Positions 13,061 through 22,800 of a stretch of 64,000 nucleotides of DNA are shown one piece after another; position 1 is the first letter of the stretch; each line of letters begins with the position of its first letter. Origin of the DNA: Hetaerina americana. Its lineage: Eukaryota; Arthropoda; Insecta; Odonata; Calopterygidae. A program made the translations under genes and the position numbers. The DNA lies in assembly GCA_022747635.1 (NCBI GenBank), contig JAKTNV010000007.1, positions 4,227,905-4,291,904 on the forward strand, given 5' to 3'. The notes beneath the pieces were generated by a model that saw only the letters and a program-made list of their open reading frames with translations, was not told the origin of the DNA and did no database searches.

Positions 13061-13225
13061 TTCCAAGATTATTCGGGTCTCCCACCGGGTCCACGTTCGT
13101 AGGTTTGCCGACGTTTCGATGGCCGAGTCGTCCATCGTGCCCTGAAGACGATGGACGACTCGGCCATCGAAACGTCGGCAAACATACGAACGTGGACCCG
13201 GTGGGAGACCCGAATAATCTTGGAA
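13061..13225. repeat. Palindrome A: 78-bp inverted repeat, 77/78 matching
   Basis: Arms 13061-13138 and 13148-13225 are reverse complements with one mismatch, around a 9-base spacer. The right side carries the core CTGAAGA at 13142-13148, a hairpin with CGATGG paired to CCATCG, then GAAACGTCGG. Outside the core it shares GACCCGGTGGGA and nearby words with palindrome B at 40.2 kb, and homology to B continues beyond the left arm on the minus strand, so the two belong to one family. No protein is encoded. The near-perfect arms imply recent origin or arm-to-arm conversion. Confidence 0.9.
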
Positions 13226-13229
13226 TCAA

Positions 13230-14750
13230 AAACAATGTCTGACGTGCCACGCATCGAATATTCTGGTTTGGATTATTAAACGAAGGTTGGAGTAAAAATC
13301 GGAAGAGTATAAGGTAAAGTGAGGATCGATTAGAATTCAGATAAATTTGAGAAAGCAGAGAAGATATTCTTGCTTTCGTAGTTATCGTAGAGAAGAGAAT
13401 GCAAGAATACGAACCTAATTCTCCTTCCGAATTCCTTCATCTGGAGAGGGAATGCCTTTGACAACGGGGATTTTTCTTTTTCTCCGATATATTTAACTAA
13501 TTGAAGTATTCTGAAGAAATAGGATGAGAAATGACTGTTCGTACACGACACAATATATCAAGCAATACAAACAATGTGTAAAACGGTCCTCGTTTGATAC
13601 GTTTTGACATTTCTCTTCTCTAAACTGAGGAAATTCCTTAAAGACGAAATTCGAGACAAATTCCTGATACGCCATGCCAATTGCTACAACTCGAATTTAA
13701 ACAAAATTTATTAGTTATAAAATTTTGGACATAACCATTTTGGTTAAACTATAGTTCATATAAGAATGACCTGCTCAATTTCTTCTCATCAGCATAACTT
13801 GGACTATAGCCAGTGCATCTCCTAAATCGGGCTTATTGTTAAGACACTGGTTAGTGATACTAAGAATCCCATCTTGAAAAAACAGTCAACCCTTCCATGA
13901 ACACCGTGGTGCAATCATCAACACTATACTTATGACCTAAACGTGACTGATGTCACCGTGTGTATCGCTCGGGTGAAAATTACTTAAAAAGCAGTGGTAT
14001 CATCATATGACATTTCGGCTCTGCCTTCCACACCGCTTCTGCTTTTGGTTTTCCTATATGTTATACAACATTTACCCAAACCAAAAGACAAAAATAAACT
14101 GTTTCTCGGCGAGCATTTCGTTCAAACAATTATTCGATCATGACAAGGAAATACATTTTCATCAGACGTGTACTTCTGATTTCGAGCAAAATATATATTA
14201 CGGATATAAACTTACGTTGTGTTCCGGAATGGAATTATTTCACTGTTCTTGCTTCTTTTATCTGATCTTATTAATAATAATTTAATATCATATCATACAG
14301 CATATCATTCGATTAACATCGTACTGATTTCATTCTGCAATGAATTGTGTCCTATGCTGCAAATAATTCCATTCCGGTTAAATAATGTTTTGAACCGAAA
14401 TACCCTTTTTAATGGTTCCGCTTTCTTTAAAACAACCCCACTCCAATGATCCCGCCGTCTACATTTGCATCACCAGCAGCAGTGACCCTAATGAACAACG
14501 CAAACCCGTTCACTCAGATTTGCACCCCACATGCCAAAGATCACTGCACATACCGTAGGCTAACGAAGACGGAGGAGACGTCATCTGGCGTCGATTCCGA
14601 CTCCGTCTACCGAGAATGCGCACAGCGAGATTCACTTCTCTGGAATTACGGGAGCGCCGCTGCGGAGTTCCTTCGATACCTCCGCTTCACGTCGCACCCG
14701 ACACGACGGCACGGATTGAACGGCCATGGGATCATAATTGGAAGCTCGTT
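13230..14750. other. AT-rich unassigned sequence
   Basis: No recognisable gene or repeat family. A CATCTGGCG word, related to the CTCF-like words elsewhere, lies at 14582-14590. A GT-rich run leads into the (AT)n tract at about 14752. Confidence 0.35.
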
Positions 14751-14751
14751 T

Positions 14752-14797
14752 GTGCGTGCGTGTGTGTGTGTTTATGTGTACATAATATATATATATA

Positions 14798-14834
<37 letters not shown>
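14752..14834. repeat. (GT)n followed by (AT)n microsatellite
   Basis: A GT-rich run at about 14752-14778 is followed by an interrupted (AT)n tract to 14834. This tract forms the left boundary of palindrome E. Confidence 0.95.
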
Positions 14835-14836
<2 letters not shown>

Positions 14837-15044
14837 GTATAACACTTAGCACTAGTGGACACAGACAAAAACAAAGAAACACACAAAAAAAGAGACTCAC
14901 TATTTTTCGAATTTTCAAGTTCTATCCCTCTCTTCCTTGATAAAGGTGGGGGTGACCACCGAAAATTCGAAAAATAGTGAGTCTCTTTTTTGTGTGTTTC
15001 TTTGTTTTTGCCTGTGTCCACTTGTGCTAAGTGTTATACATTAT
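14832..15044. repeat. Palindrome E: (AT)n-bounded inverted repeat
   Basis: Arms of about 84 bases (14832-14916 and 14961-15044) are near-identical reverse complements, with a 44-base spacer. Each arm contains the complement pair GAGACTCAC and GTGAGTCTC. The right half of the spacer holds CTTGATAAAGGTGG, then CCACC and GAAAATTCG, a hairpin followed by GAAA like the cores of the other palindromes. (AT)n tracts lie on both sides. Confidence 0.88.
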
Positions 15045-15074
15045 TATTCACGTTCGCGAGACTTTCAAAGAGTG

Positions 15075-15075
<1 letters not shown>

Positions 15076-15127
<52 letters not shown>
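15076..15127. repeat. (AT)n microsatellite
   Basis: An uninterrupted alternating AT tract of about 50 bases. It lies between palindrome E and the 3' tail of the RTE copy that starts at 15127. Confidence 0.97.
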
Positions 15128-15131
<4 letters not shown>

Positions 15132-17007
15132 TTATTATTGGGTAATCTACGGGTTAAGGTAGGTTTTTGGATGGACGTAATTACTAATTAAACATTTGGG
15201 ACCCCTAACAAAACACAACATCCTACTCAACATCAGGTCCCTCTTCAGCTCTGAGTACTTTCTTCCTCCCTTCATCCCGTCCAACAACCCTCTCCTGTTC
15301 CTTCCCTTTCCTGGTTTGCCTTACATTCTCCCCTCAATTACAGTCTTCAACATCCTGCTACCGGTCAATATCCCCTTCAGCCACTTTTCCTGCCTCCATA
15401 GGATTTCTCTCAACAAACCCCTTTTTTCGCCCACCATACCAAGTACTTCCTCATTTGTTTTCTTCTCTGTCCATTTCACCTTCTCCATTCTTCTCCACAC
15501 CCACATTTCAAAAGCCTCCAATCTACGTCTATCCTCCTGCTTCAATGACCACGTTTTTGCACCGTACATAGCTACGCTCCATATCAAAGTTTTTACGAGT
15601 CTTTTCTTAACACCCTTACTCAACGTCCCTGTCATCAACTCCCTCCTCCTTGTGAAAGCCTCTTTCCCTAGCGGAATTCTTCTCCTTACGTCCCTACTAC
15701 TTTGACCGCGTTGGTCCAAAACACTACCGAGATACGTTAACTGTTCTACCTGCTCTAGTTTTTGCCCTCCTACTTTAATGTTAATCTTAGCCTTTTTCTT
15801 TCTAGAAAATCGCATAACCTTTGTTGTATTAATATTCATTCTCATCTCTTAACTGTCGCACTGAATTTCCAATTCACTAAACAATGCTTGCAGCCCCTTG
15901 GCTGACTGACAAACTAAAGCTTGGTCATCAGCAAACCTAACTGATTTTACGAATACCCCACCCAATGTCATTCCTACCTCAATTTCCTTCCATTCCTCTT
16001 CAATCATTTCCTCTGCATACAAGTTGAACAGCAACGGTGATAATGGGCAACCCTGCCTTACACCCCTTCCTAACACTGCCCATCCTGACTCCCCATTTCC
16101 CAGCCGCACCTGAGCAGTCTGAGACATGTACAGGTTGCGGATTAGCCTCCTTTCCCTCCAATCTATTCCTATTTTCTGCAATATACTCATTAGTTTTTCC
16201 CAATTCACTCTATCAAACGCTTTTTCGAAATCTACGAAACAGGCAAATACCTCCTGGTTGTGTTCTATAGTATATTCCTCTCGATTAATAATCTCATTAC
16301 TGCAATGGCATCACGCGTACCTCTCCCCTTCCTAAACCCAAACTGATCATCCCCTAAGTAATCATTTGCCCTACTCTCTATCCTTTTGTTTATGATCCTG
16401 AGAACAACTTTAGCTGCGTGGGATATCAAACTAATTGTCCTATAGTCCTCACATGACGTGGCCTTTACTTTTTTCGGAATAGGAACTAAAACTGATCTCA
16501 CTAAGTCTTCCGGCCAGATTCCCTCCTCATAAATACTACGGATCAGCCCATATAGCATCTTCCACCCACATTTTTCTAAGCATTTTTAAAGTTCCACGGG
16601 AATGTTATCCACCCCAACCGCCTTATTTAGTTCCATCTCCCTTAATGCCCTTTCTATCTCATCGTCTAGTATGCCTGGACCTAAGCTATCTTCCTCTACG
16701 TCATATTCTTTTTCAATATCTAACTTTGTTGGTCTAAGCTCTTTACTATACAGTTCTTCTATATATTCCTTCCATCTCTCTTGGATCTTTCCTGCGTTAA
16801 CTATAACCTTACCCGCCTTTTCTATAAATGTTAGCATAGATCTCACTTTCTTGCTTCCCGATAAAGATTTAACTTTGTTGTACAGCGCACGATTTCACCC
16901 TTCCTCTGCAGACTTTCCATATCTTCGCACTGCGTCTTCCACCATGCTTCTTTTGTTTTATTTTTTGCCCGCCTGAATTTATTGTTTAATTCTTTGTACT
17001 TCATCTG
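15127..17007 (-). mobile_element. RTE-type non-LTR retrotransposon, 5'-truncated copy 1
   Basis: This is the 3' half of an RTE-like LINE on the minus strand. Homology to the fuller copy at 35.2-38.5 kb runs from just upstream of the reverse transcriptase to the 3' end. The 3' tail is an AAT/ATA trinucleotide run (about 15127-15142), as in the other copy. The 5' truncation falls near 17007, which is typical of incomplete target-primed reverse transcription. The 3' tail directly abuts an (AT)n microsatellite. Confidence 0.9.
15321..17000 (-). pseudogene. RTE reverse transcriptase, decayed (copy 1)
   Basis: The minus strand encodes the reverse transcriptase and C-terminal part of an RTE ORF. 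Visible pieces in order are a linker with EYIEELYSKELRPTK, the finger region with CEDYRTISLISHAAKVVLR and FGFRKGRGTRDAI, the motif B region RQGCPLSPLLFNLYAEEM, the catalytic motif C RFADDQALV, and the tail with YLGSVLD and EMWVWRRMEKVKWTEK. Homology is to elements whose endonuclease part is often mis-annotated as craniofacial development protein 2. The catalytic FADD is intact. Breaks seen are a one-base deletion near 16890, TAA at 16586-16588, a frameshift between 16265 and 16208, and TAA at 15846-15848. It cannot yield an active enzyme. Long plus-strand frames here are antisense shadows. Confidence 0.9.
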
Positions 17008-17009
17008 TT

Positions 17010-17610
17010 AACTTCAACTTCAACTGTTGTTAAAAACTATAATATCTTGATAAAATTTATTCTAAATATTAATTAAACTTTATAAGCAGAATTTTGTAAT
17101 TTTTAGGTATTAATGTTGATTGTTTATTTTCAGGATGCTATACATGGAGTAATTCGCAGTATTAGTGAAGATATAAATACAATTACTCAATATAAACTCT
17201 GGAATGGGGTCTTGTCTCTAGAATAACAAATAAAAATAAAATATCCATCGTAATTATTAGTAGTAGCAATTAAAAGTTAACGATACTCCCTCGTAGATTC
17301 ATAATTCTCAGAGAACATTTAAGTTTAGATAAATACGAAATGCATTCGCTTCCCTATAAGTGGTCGGTGTCGCAATTGGTGAGATCTGATATGAATACCA
17401 TTAAAAGAACGATAAAAACACTCATTTGGCAGTAATATTTTCTTTTATGACCGTATGAACCTTCAACAGATAGCTCCAGATGAAGAGGCAAGCTTTTATT
17501 GGGTTGATGGTGCTTTGAATCCTCCTACAGCATCCACTGATAACTGATAGCATCGGCAGGAATTTGCTCACTTGCTGATATTCTCAATGATGCAATTCCA
17601 TCTTATACCC
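17010..17610. other. AT-rich unassigned sequence
   Basis: Nothing recognisable in either strand. Confidence 0.35.

Positions 17611-17614
<4 letters not shown>

Positions 17615-17656
<42 letters not shown>
17615..17656. repeat. (AT)n microsatellite with short AC tail
   Basis: An alternating AT tract that passes into ACACACATAC at its right end. Confidence 0.95.
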
Positions 17657-17659
17657 ATC

Positions 17660-20100
17660 CCCTCTATTTCTCTACAGAACGAGTCAAAATAACTTCTTCC
17701 CGGGGGGATTATTATAATTGATGAACTTTTCTCATTCAAAGTCAACATCAACCGCTTCATTACTCCTTGGATCGCAGTGTAATTCTTCGCCGGAACACTA
17801 CTTCTAATTTTGTAACAATGAGCGCCTGTCTGCGAAAAAATTCTTCTTCCGACAATAGTGAATCTTTCTAACCTCTTCCCCGATTTTTCTGCCGTTCTAA
17901 TATTCTATCAAGTAATTTTGAATCTTGATCCCGGGAAGAACCCTCTCAACCTTTACCTCAATCTCACAACTTAAGTATATTATTTAAAACATGACTCGTT
18001 TTACTAAACGCAATAAATTGCTTGCTCAATATTTATATTTCCGAGGCCAGTGTGACTCTGTGGGTTGTGCTTTCCAAGGCAAGGAGTTTGACTTATCTCC
18101 AAACTCCTATGAAACATTTACAGCGGTCTTCCAATCATTAAAATGAGCTCGCGTTGCTCAAGTCTAAAAATCCGTGCTTTCTCTTCAATAGGGCATGTGG
18201 AAGCAAGAAATCTTGCCTAGAAGGTATTTTTTCAGTCGCAACTCGGGTTGGTTCACGAATATAACATGCACGAGGTTATACGCTGAATAAGCTAGTAATT
18301 TCTTCGGAGACCTTCTAACCTCGAGTATATTTCTTAAATGTTTTTGCTAGATTAAAGAAAGAGATGTCAAGCGAGTGCAGAACAATTATCATCAGGCACA
18401 GATGTCTTCACCGCATTAAGTAGAGATGAGGCAAAGAGCGGTGAAAGTGTTTCAGTAGCATCTTTCAGACGGTAGCTCAAGCATTATTTATGAGTCTGCC
18501 GACCCGCGGAGTGGAATCAATCCCCTCGACCCCTCCTCAAACTTTAGACCCACCAACTCTCCCCCCCCCCCCCGGTTGCCTCAGTTTCGGGTGTCCCTCG
18601 CTCTCTTCTATAAAACTCGAGAAAGCACTGAGGACATCTCCGCACCGCGCAACAAATGTCCTCTCGGGAATTGGCTGGAAGGAAGGAATCCTCGTTGGAG
18701 CCATTATACCCAGCTGGGATGGCAGACGATCCAGAGGCCCCGAACGAGGATGACAGCAGCAGTCATTTCTAAAATTTCCGTTTCCCCAATCACTCTTGAT
18801 GAGTTGTGCTGAGGGATTTAGTTCTCGTGCGGGAACTCACGTGTAAGGTGCACGAACCATCGTATTCCTCCATCTGCCCCTGCAGTTACTGCCACAGTTT
18901 CACAGTTTACTTTCATTCCACTGAAAGTTTGTAAGATACCAATTCCAAGCTATTTTAAAAATTCAGCCGATAAATATCATGGATTGAATATCCCCTTCAT
19001 AACGGGGATATGTGTGATGATTTAATAAAGTCTCTTCTGATCAAAATATTATAATTTTATAAATAGTTAAACAAGTTTCTCCTGGGTTTATATATAAACT
19101 TTTTTATAGTTCATTATAGTCTTGTGTAAAATTAATTATCTGAGAAACCTTGACTTTTGTTAAATTTATCAAAAAGTAGAATCATCGTTCCGGCTATAAA
19201 TAGGTTTTGAAACAACGAAGATGGAAGGGGCGATTCGTACTCTCATGGCTCATTCTTATGAAGAGTGATGAAGACTTCAGGTCCTTCACAAGACTTAACA
19301 AATGAACAGCGGTATTCGTGCAAACGATTAAAATCAATGGCATCGATACTGTCATTAACTGAAGTCAAAATTTCAATAATTTATTAACAAACGAACGCTT
19401 TTATACTTATAGACCCGAACAGTTACTATGAAAACCCCATTTAAAAATATACTCACTCTTTAAGCTTTGTCCTTCATGAAATGGAATACTATTCTCCGAT
19501 CCGCTGCATATTCCCTCTTTCACTATGCTTCATTTGGTCTTATCTTTTCTAAGATTGAGTTGCCTACGGTTTCCTTGTTTGGCATATTTCTAGGAGAAAG
19601 CCATGATTAAAAAATAATAAAATGAAGCTTCAATGTTTTTCAAGAATTACAAGATAGCAGAATCATGGCGACTTTATTTCGCCATGATTCGAATAACCTA
19701 ATGAATGTGAACTAATTGCTTGGTCAACCACACAAAAAATATCAACGCCACATCGGACTATTCGCCGCCTAGCGATAAATTCAAATATAAACTATTGCCT
19801 GATACATTCTTTTCATCTTAAGATTATCATTTTGTGGTTGGCGAAATTGATTCAGACTACCTACGAGTATGGATTATTGAAGATATCTTCGACCACCGAA
19901 AAACTGACCGTTATCAAGCGATCAATGTACTCATTTTTTGCCATGAAAATCCTCCCGATATATCGGCATTTTTCCACGATATACCTATCGGACAAAACGG
20001 TAGTTCTGAAATACACCAGTAGTCGATATATCGGTATTTTCCCCTAGCCGCACTCCCTAATCAGGAGCCATTCTTTCGTTAGCCCTCAGGTAATTAATAA
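17660..20100. other. Unassigned sequence with one C-run
   Basis: No recognisable gene. A 13-base C-run lies at 18561-18573. Two copies of the palindromic word CGATATATCG lie at 19956-19965 and 20024-20033, each followed by a similar GGYATTTT string. Confidence 0.35.
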
Positions 20101-20149
20101 TATATTAAATTATTTATTACGACCATCCTCCTCCCAACGACCTGGCTAT

Positions 20150-20850
20150 TCATTAATGTCCTCGTTGTCTCGACGACCGTGTGACGCGTATTTGCGATCC
20201 TTAGCGAGTGCGGTGGCAGAGGAGGGGGCAGAAGGGGGGGATGGCCAAGACGGGGCGGCGTGTGGGTCGATCCGCAACCCCCTCTGGGTGCGGGGCGGGG
20301 GTCAGGGGAGAGCGGCGGGGGGGGGGCAGCGACGTGTGCCGCCCCACTCCACCCTCCTGATCCATATAATCGTCCACTCGGATCAACGTTGGCAAACACC
20401 TGTGATGACGGGAACTAAATATAACACCCTTCTCCGCCCACCCGCCCCGCCCCCTCCGCCGACCCCTCTTCTCTACAAACAACCCCTTTTTCCCCCGACT
20501 GCGCGCACCTGCCAGGGGAAGGGTCACAGCACACCGCGCTGCCCCCCCCCCATTTTCCCCATCCTCCTCCCTCTCCCCTCCCCCGCCCCGAATAGTTCCA
20601 GAGGCAACGGTGCATGTATTCGCGCGCGGAGCCACCGTCGCTCTAGAATTTCTTCGCCCCAACCTCGGAGCCTCTCCGATTCTCGGCGTGTGCCCACCCC
20701 TGCTGGCCCTGGATCTCGTGTCTCACTCACGGAACCCTCCTCCCCATTTGCCATTGCAAACACACTCCCTGGACTGAGGTATTCCATAATTCGCGGCCAC
20801 CATTTTCCACAAGACACGCAATGTTCCAAACCCCGCCACGTCCCATGACT
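20150..20850. other. GC-rich block with strand-biased G- and C-runs
   Basis: The left half of the plus strand is G-rich (runs near 20236 and 20318) and the right half is C-rich (runs near 20440-20470 and 20541-20550). Frames of 230 and 153 residues are open on opposite strands over the same bases, both rich in Pro, Arg and Gly with no domain. That points to composition, not coding. Confidence 0.45.
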
Positions 20851-21065
20851 CTGTCTTTGATTAAAAACTTCTGTTGTATCATACAGTCATGTGACATGCG
20901 TGGGCGGATTGGTCCTCCGCTAATTTCGGCATGAAAACAAGAATGCATCTCCTTCAGTCAACCTGTGGAAACTTCGCACTCTAGTTCATAATGCTGATGA
21001 CTATAATTCTATTGGACATCCAGGATTGTTCCCGGAAGCAAACAACATATATATATTATAAATGT

Positions 21066-21082
21066 ACACACACACACACGTC

Positions 21083-21132
<50 letters not shown>
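21066..21132. repeat. (CA)n and (AT)n microsatellite
   Basis: A short (CA)n run at 21066-21079 precedes an (AT)n tract ending at about 21132. It forms the left boundary of palindrome C. Confidence 0.95.
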
Positions 21133-21138
<6 letters not shown>

Positions 21139-21345
21139 TGACGGCACAATAGAACACAAGTAAAATAGTAGCGCTTAAAAAGACACTCACACGGTAAATT
21201 GTTTAAGCTTTCGGCCTTCTCCGAGGCTTTCTTCAAGACTTGAAGAAGGCCTCGGAGAAGGCCGAAAGCTTAAACAATATACTGTGTGAGTGTCTTTTTA
21301 AGTGTTACTATTTTATTTGTGTTCTTTTGTGCCGTCACAATATTA
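21131..21345. repeat. Palindrome C: 107-bp arms with a 1-base spacer
   Basis: Arms 21131-21237 and 21239-21345 are near-identical reverse complements around a single base, so the whole 215 bases form a giant palindrome. The right arm starts CTTGAAGAAGGCC and continues through a short loop to GGCCGAAAGCTTAAAC, the same layout as the other palindrome cores. The arms carry the pair GACACTCAC and GTGAGTGTC. (AT)n tracts flank it on both sides. Confidence 0.92.
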
Positions 21346-21372
21346 TACTGCTCGTGTGAGTGTTTCCGTATA

Positions 21373-21376
<4 letters not shown>

Positions 21377-21453
<77 letters not shown>
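21377..21453. repeat. (AT)n microsatellite
   Basis: An alternating AT tract of about 75 bases between palindrome C and the mariner fragment. Confidence 0.97.
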
Positions 21454-21456
<3 letters not shown>

Positions 21457-21464
21457 GTGTATAC

Positions 21465-21690
21465 ATTCGAGGGCGATTCGAAAAGCAAGGTCTCCTTTTA
21501 TCACGAAAAATCAAATTTATTCTCAATTTTGTGTACATCGTAGGAAAGGCTGAGCATTTAGCTGTTTTTCTAAATACACGCCTTGACGATCAATCACATT
21601 TTGCATCCTTGTAACCAGCTTTTTAATACCGGCGCCGTACCTTTCTCCCGCCGCGTCACAAAGCTGATGACTGCTTCTTCGATATAAATT
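21465..21690 (-). pseudogene. Mariner transposase C-terminal fragment with 3' terminal sequence
   Basis: On the minus strand, a frame from about 21679 to 21545 reads CDAAGERYGAGIKKLVTRM and then VIDRQGVYLEKQ. This matches the C-terminal end of mariner transposases (usual form IKKLV.RMQKCID..GDYVEK). The coding part is followed by a terminal sequence ATTCGAGGGCGATTCG at 21465-21480 that resembles mariner termini. The catalytic domain and the other end are absent. Its terminal sequence and protein differ from the mariners at 33.9 and 59.4 kb, so it represents another lineage. It sits between two (AT)n tracts. Confidence 0.75.
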
Positions 21691-21777
21691 CATCGCCATT
21701 TAGTGGAAGTGAACGATGAGAATATGTATATGTATAAAAAAACCATAAACACAGTAATCAACCCGAAGGTCGGTTTA

Positions 21778-21778
<1 letters not shown>

Positions 21779-21867
<89 letters not shown>
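21779..21867. repeat. (AT)n microsatellite
   Basis: An alternating AT tract of about 88 bases, followed by degenerate TATA/ACAT sequence to about 21950, immediately upstream of the SINE. Confidence 0.97.
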
Positions 21868-21952
21868 CTGTATATATACATATATTTATTTTATATGCAC
21901 ATATATGTATATATATACACATAAGTATATAAATAAACATATGTGTATACAT

Positions 21953-22201
21953 CTGGGTCGCGGTAGTCCAGGGGCTAGAGAGATGGACTGCTGACCGGAG
22001 GGTCCCGGGTTCAATTCCCAGGCAAGGCAATCTGGGCACCTGATGCTCCAGCCAAGGTATGTGATTTTTCGGGTACTAGATCTTCCTGGGAAACCATAAC
22101 CGGCACAGGGGAAAGAACTGGCCCCCCTCCCCTGATGTGTGAATTTCCCACGCCGTATTGGGCTTAGTACTACTGGGTGAACTCTACCATCATCATCACC
22201 G
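21953..22201 (+). mobile_element. tRNA-derived SINE with A and B boxes
   Basis: TAGTCCAGGGG at 21964-21974 fits the RNA polymerase III A-box consensus, and GGTTCAATTCC at 22008-22018 fits the B box, at a tRNA-like spacing of 44 bases. Between them GATGGACTGCT resembles the anticodon arm of tRNA-Ser(GCT), which suggests the parent tRNA; that assignment is an inference. A tRNA-unrelated body follows and ends in CATCATCATCACC at about 22189-22201, a simple-repeat tail. No protein is encoded, and mobilisation would depend on a LINE. Confidence 0.8.
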
Positions 22202-22219
22202 ACCGATGTGTGTGCAATT

Positions 22220-22241
22220 ACGCACGCACACACACACACGA
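22220..22241. repeat. (CA)n microsatellite
   Basis: A CA-rich run (GCACGCACAC onward) between the SINE and the CR1 fragment. Confidence 0.85.
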
Positions 22242-22261
22242 GTATATCCTAGGTGCAATAA

Positions 22262-22800
22262 TGGATGATTTTTCGCGATTATCCCAAATGGATAATGGGA
22301 TTTCGATTACAAGCATTCTGGTCTCTTCTTGTTCTTGGAAAAAATGACCATTTAAACCTGTCCGTCTTGCAGTCAATCTCTCTTATCTTACATTCGTGAT
22401 CCCTCCGCCCGTAATACGTTGGGGTTCGTATTATGTTATTGATGTCATCGGAAAAGGACCCATCTTTAAATGTTTTTAATAAGTTTAATCGATATTGTAA
22501 ACGCCGCTGTGTAAGGGAATCCCAACCTAAATTTTCTAGCAAAGTAGTTACGCTATTGCGTTGGTCATAACAGTTTTTGATAAATCCAGCCCCCCTCCGC
22601 TGAACTCGATCTAATTCCGAAATCAAATACATCTCTTGAGGATCCCATATACTGGCAGCATACTCTAAGTGGGCCCTGACTAGGGCATGAATACATAATT
22701 CCTCCACCTTTTCGTCGCATTTACCTAGCACTCTTTTGACAAATTCTGATACCTTGAATCGCAAATCGTCGACTCCTAACTCGCAATTAGGCAACTTTCA
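22262..22800 (-). pseudogene. CR1-like LINE reverse transcriptase C-terminus, 5'-truncated
   Basis: The minus-strand frame (22794-22279, about 170 residues, uninterrupted) is the region downstream of the reverse transcriptase core in CR1/L2-group LINEs. Landmarks are VKRVLGKCDEKVEELC, HALVRAHLEYAASIWDP, LDRVQRRGAGFIKNCYD, LGWDSLTQRR and SFFPRTRRDQN. It lacks the polymerase motifs, so it is a 5'-truncated copy. It belongs to a different subfamily from the copy at 28.2-30.3 kb, and the GATGTA-type tail of those copies is not seen here. Confidence 0.88.

Noticed and set aside
13142..13180. Functional hammerhead ribozyme
   Set aside because: The core is similar, but the stem II register conflicts with the conserved GAA and no stem III with a cleavage triplet could be drawn by eye, so only a hammerhead-like resemblance is reported.
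13061..13225. CRISPR array or bacterial mobile element
   Set aside because: The repeats are single inverted pairs, not regularly spaced direct repeats, and the whole window is eukaryotic in character.
15196..15705. 169-residue plus-strand frame
   Set aside because: Antisense shadow of the RTE reverse transcriptase, which is recognisable on the minus strand.
20156..20848. 230-residue open frame on the plus strand
   Set aside because: Pro/Arg/Gly-rich, overlapped by long open frames on the other strand, and produced by GC-rich composition with few stops. No domain, no splice context.
21270..22039. Frames with long Tyr-Ile repeats
   Set aside because: Direct translation of (AT)n microsatellites.
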